A DNA stretch of 26,688 nt from Gallionellaceae bacterium UBA6222 (GTDB lineage: Bacteria > Pseudomonadota > Gammaproteobacteria > Burkholderiales > Gallionellaceae), in contig DISA01000060.1 of assembly GCA_002421915.1 (NCBI GenBank), positions 4,098 through 30,785 of the forward strand. The letters run 5' to 3'. A model generated the notes under the pieces. It was not told the DNA's origin. It saw nothing but the letters and a program-made list of their open reading frames with translations, and did no database searches. Positions 24,316-26,688 of the stretch are shown one piece after another. The translations under genes were made by a program, and so were the position numbers. Every line of letters starts with the position of its first letter. The stretch's first letter is position 1.

Positions 24316-24918
24316 ATGGCAGTTCTCGTAGGCAAGCAAGCCCCCGATATCAACGCTGTCGCCGTCATGGGCAACAACGAGATCAACGAATCTTTCACCC
24401 TGAAGAAACACATCAACGGCAAATATGCGGTGGTGTTCTTCTACCCGCTGGACTTCACTTTTGTGTGTCCGTCCGAAATCATCGCTTTTGATCACCGCCT
24501 GGACGAATTCAAGAAGCGCAATGTCGAAGTGATCGGCGTTTCCATCGATTCCCACTTCACTCACCTTGCCTGGAAGAACACGCCGGTAAATAGCGGGGGT
24601 ATCGGCCAGGTGCGCTATCCGCTGGTTGCCGACATCAAGCACGAGGTATGCAAGGCATACGACGTTGAAGCTGAAGGCGGCGTGGCTTACCGCGGATCTT
24701 TCCTGATCGACCGTTCCGGTGTGGTGCGCCATCAAGTGGTGAACGATCTGCCGCTGGGGCGCAACATCGACGAAATGCTGCGCATGGTCGATGCCCTGCA
24801 GTTCAACGAAGAGCACGGCGAAGTTTGCCCGGCCGGTTGGAGCAAGGGCAAGGCGGGTATGGGCGCGTCGACTGAAGGTGTGGCCAAGTACTTGGCGTCG
24901 CACGCGGCCGAGCTGTAA
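24316..24918 (+). CDS. Typical 2-Cys peroxiredoxin (AhpC/TSA family)
   Basis: This 200-aa cytosolic peroxidase reduces H2O2 and organic hydroperoxides. The peroxidatic Cys51 lies in FYPLDFTFVCPSE and the resolving Cys171 in GEVCPAGW; other landmarks are VIGVSIDSHFTHLAW and YRGSFLIDRSG. The C-terminal tail after Cys171 (KGKAGMGASTEGVAKYL) is long enough to carry the YF-type overoxidation-sensitive region only in part. A strong GGAGG lies 7 bp before the ATG. No AhpF or thioredoxin reductase gene is adjacent, so the reductant is unknown. It has its own strong terminator and appears monocistronic. Confidence 0.95.
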   Translation: MAVLVGKQAPDINAVAVMGNNEINESFTLKKHINGKYAVVFFYPLDFTFVCPSEIIAFDHRLDEFKKRNVEVIGVSIDSHFTHLAWKNTPVNSGGIGQVRYPLVADIKHEVCKAYDVEAEGGVAYRGSFLIDRSGVVRHQVVNDLPLGRNIDEMLRMVDALQFNEEHGEVCPAGWSKGKAGMGASTEGVAKYLASHAAEL

Positions 24919-24937
24919 GTCTTCTTTGTTTAGCACC

Positions 24938-24966
24938 AAAAAAAGGCTCCTGCGGGAGCCTTTTTT
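24938..24966 (+). terminator. Rho-independent terminator after the peroxiredoxin gene
   Basis: AAAAAAAGGCTCC-TGCG-GGAGCCTTTTTT has a perfect 6-bp GC-rich stem, a 4-nt loop and a T6 tail, 19 bp after the stop. Flanking A and T runs extend the pairing and allow function on both strands. Confidence 0.95.
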
Positions 24967-25028
24967 CATGGTCGTCACCCATTGCGATTGCATTAAAATG
25001 CGCGGCATCTTAGCCAAGGAGTGTTCTT

Positions 25029-26459
25029 ATGCTGATCTGGTTCGTCGCGCTCTATTTGCTGTTTTCCGTCGGAGTTGGCCTCTATGCCGCCCGGCGGGTG
25101 CATACCTCGCGTGATTTTGTGGTGGCGGGACGCAATCTGCCGCTGCCCGTGGTCACCGCCACGGTGTTTGCCACGTGGTTTGGCGCGGAGACCGTGCTTG
25201 GCATCTCGGCTACGTTTGTGCAGGAGGGGTTGGGCGGTGTGGTGGCCGATCCCTTTGGAGCCAGTCTGTGTCTGATCATCGCCGGGCTATTTTTTGCGCC
25301 GCTGCTGTACCGCATGAATCTGTTGACCATCGGCGACTATTACCGCGCCCGCTACAACCGCGCGGTGGAACTGATCATGTCGGTGTGCATCATGCTGTCC
25401 TATCTTGGCTGGGTGGCGGCACAGGTGGTGGCACTGGGTCTGGTGTTCAATGTGGTCAGCAATGGGGTCGTCACGCCGCAGGTCGGCATGGTCATCGGTA
25501 TCAGCGTGGTGCTGGCCTATACTCTGGTCGGTGGCATGTGGTCGGTGGCGCTACTCGATTTCGTGCAGATGACCGTCATTATGGTCGCACTACTGTTGAT
25601 CGCCGCGCTGATCGGCGGGGATGCGGGCGGGGCGGGTAATGTGGTGATACAGGCACAGGCCGCGGGGAAACTGCAACTGTTCCCCCAGGGCAGCGGCATG
25701 GAAGCGTGGATCCCGTTTATTGGCGCCGCGGTGACCATGATGCTTGGCTCCATACCACAACAGGATGTGTTCCAGCGCATCACTTCTGCCAAGAGTGAGA
25801 AGATTGCGGTACGCGGCGCGGTTCTGGGCGGCGTGCTGTATTTTGCTTTCGCCTTCATTCCGATGTTTTTGGCCTTTGCGGCGACGCTGATTGACCCGCA
25901 GTTCTTCGGCGAACTGATCGAACGCGATTCACAGATGGTTTTGCCGAGTTTGATCCTGAATCACACCCCGCTCATCGTGCAGATATTTTTCTTCGGTGCG
26001 CTGCTGTCCGCCATCATGAGCACCGCTTCGGCCACCCTGCTCGCACCGTCGGTGATGTTTACCGAAAACATCCTCAAGCATTTTGCCTTCGGTGACATGA
26101 GCGACAAGCAGATGTTGCGCACCATGCGCATCATCCTGCTGACGTTTGGCATCCTCGTCCTCTGGTTTGCGCTGAATTCGGAATCCAGCATCTTCCATAT
26201 GGTGGAGAATGCCTACAAGGTGACTCTTGTCGGTGCGTTCGTGCCGCTGGCATTTGGCCTGTATTGGCGGCGTGCCAACAATCAGGGGGCGATGCTCTCC
26301 ATCGTGCTGGGGTTGGGTTCGTGGCTGCTGATGGAGCTGCTCACACCGCAGACCTACTGGCCGCCGCAACTGGTTGGGCTATTGATGAGTGTGGCCGGGA
26401 TGCTGCTTGGATCGTCGCTACCCGAATTCAACAAGTCAGCGCGGCGCGCTCCCGTCTGA
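25029..26459 (+). CDS. Sodium:solute symporter (SSS family)
   Basis: This 476-aa inner-membrane transporter has about 12-13 hydrophobic segments. SSS landmarks are the N-terminal SRDFVVAGRNLPLPVVTATVFATWFGAETVLG, GDYYRARYNRAVE, LVGGMWSVALLDFVQM, the GSIPQQDVFQRITSAKSE segment and ALLSAIMSTASATLLAPS, which contributes to the Na2 site. Substrates of this family range from sugars and amino acids to monocarboxylates and cannot be assigned here. ATG at 25029 follows AAGGAG by 5 bp. No partner genes are adjacent; phoB follows with its own promoter, so the gene is probably monocistronic. Confidence 0.93.
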   Translation: MLIWFVALYLLFSVGVGLYAARRVHTSRDFVVAGRNLPLPVVTATVFATWFGAETVLGISATFVQEGLGGVVADPFGASLCLIIAGLFFAPLLYRMNLLTIGDYYRARYNRAVELIMSVCIMLSYLGWVAAQVVALGLVFNVVSNGVVTPQVGMVIGISVVLAYTLVGGMWSVALLDFVQMTVIMVALLLIAALIGGDAGGAGNVVIQAQAAGKLQLFPQGSGMEAWIPFIGAAVTMMLGSIPQQDVFQRITSAKSEKIAVRGAVLGGVLYFAFAFIPMFLAFAATLIDPQFFGELIERDSQMVLPSLILNHTPLIVQIFFFGALLSAIMSTASATLLAPSVMFTENILKHFAFGDMSDKQMLRTMRIILLTFGILVLWFALNSESSIFHMVENAYKVTLVGAFVPLAFGLYWRRANNQGAMLSIVLGLGSWLLMELLTPQTYWPPQLVGLLMSVAGMLLGSSLPEFNKSARRAPV

Positions 26460-26460
26460 A

Positions 26461-26489
26461 TTGTCACGAAGTTGTCACATTTCTTTCAT
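26461..26489 (+). promoter_or_regulatory. Pho box (PhoB binding site) upstream of phoB
   Basis: Three 7-bp units are spaced by 4 bp: TTGTCAC (26461-26467), TTGTCAC (26472-26478) and CTTTCAT (26483-26489). These fit the 11-bp-periodic CTGTCAT-type PHO box. A TATCAT that follows directly (26489-26494) could be the -10, with the Pho box in place of a -35. It implies phosphate-starvation autoregulation of phoB. Confidence 0.75.
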
Positions 26490-26527
26490 ATCATCGCGGC
26501 AGATTCGAAACGGAGATAGGGTAAAGA

Positions 26528-26688
26528 ATGGCGACAGCAACGATTCTATTGGTGGAAGATGAGCCGGCAATCCAGGAATTGCTGGCATTCAACGTGGAGC
26601 GATGCGGCTTCCGCGCAGTCAAGGCGCTGGATGCGGAAGCCGCACAGACGCAGATCAAGCATGCGCTGCCCGACCTGATCCTGCTCGA
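26528..26688 (+). CDS. phoB: Phosphate response regulator PhoB, 5' part (3' end outside the window)
   Basis: The 53 visible residues start MATATILLVEDEPAIQELLA, a response-regulator receiver domain with the conserved acidic pair (ED at 10-11, DEP loop) and the DLILL strand that leads to the phosphorylated Asp just beyond the window. Identity as PhoB rather than another OmpR-family regulator rests on the PhoB-like N-terminus and the Pho box 39 bp upstream. A GGAGATAGGG ribosome site precedes the ATG. The DNA-binding domain is not visible. Confidence 0.82.
   Translation, partial: MATATILLVEDEPAIQELLAFNVERCGFRAVKALDAEAAQTQIKHALPDLILL

Noticed and set aside
24283..25017. 244-codon - strand frame opposite the peroxiredoxin gene
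   Set aside because: It crosses the peroxiredoxin terminator and is a shadow of that gene.

Overview
The window looks like a chromosomal segment of a betaproteobacterium, most probably order Nitrosomonadales and possibly Gallionellaceae-like. This is inferred from moderately high GC, E. coli-type IlvD, small c552-type cytochromes resembling those of Nitrosomonas, a zapB-zapA-6S RNA cluster, a cobalamin riboswitch before btuB with a BtuM-like protein next to it, and many dispersed palindromic repeats. No 16S rRNA is present, so the genus is not fixed.

Layout. (1) 1-4527, + strand, host genes: 3' part of ilvD, a ParA-like ATPase translationally coupled to a lipoprotein cytochrome c, a second periplasmic cytochrome c with a clear terminator, and an alanine/glycine:cation symporter. 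(2) About 4705-17014, a defence-like accessory island, all genes on the - strand. In transcription order the main operon is a PLD-nuclease/SNF2 helicase (13343-16642), VapB antitoxin (13061-13312), VapC PIN toxin (12654-13061), a 1327-aa Eco57I/TaqI-type adenine methyltransferase (8668-12651) and an ABC-type AAA ATPase with a HEPN-like tail (7103-8671). The last four are joined by overlaps or a 2-bp gap. Downstream on the same strand is a TcmP plus three-Cys (Gp37/Gp68, DUF5131) pair (4903-6781). A 27-bp inverted repeat (25/27 identical) lies just outside the outermost island genes on both sides and may mark the island borders. (3) 17058-19295, - strand, host genes: TSUP permease, a REP-like repeat cluster, EVE-domain protein, 6S RNA, zapA and zapB. 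(4) 19408-24243, + strand: cobalamin riboswitch, btuB, a BtuM-like B12 permease and msbA, likely one transcription unit. (5) 24316-26688: AhpC-type peroxiredoxin with terminator, a sodium:solute symporter, and the start of phoB behind a three-unit Pho box.

Two themes deserve attention. First, the island is a restriction-modification-like operon with a toxin-antitoxin pair inside it, and it does not match BREX, DISARM or Type I gene sets. Second, palindromic repeats have entered coding genes in frame: twice in the methyltransferase gene, and once in msbA as an exactly 99-bp insert with a 6-bp direct repeat, inside the ATPase domain of what is normally an essential gene.
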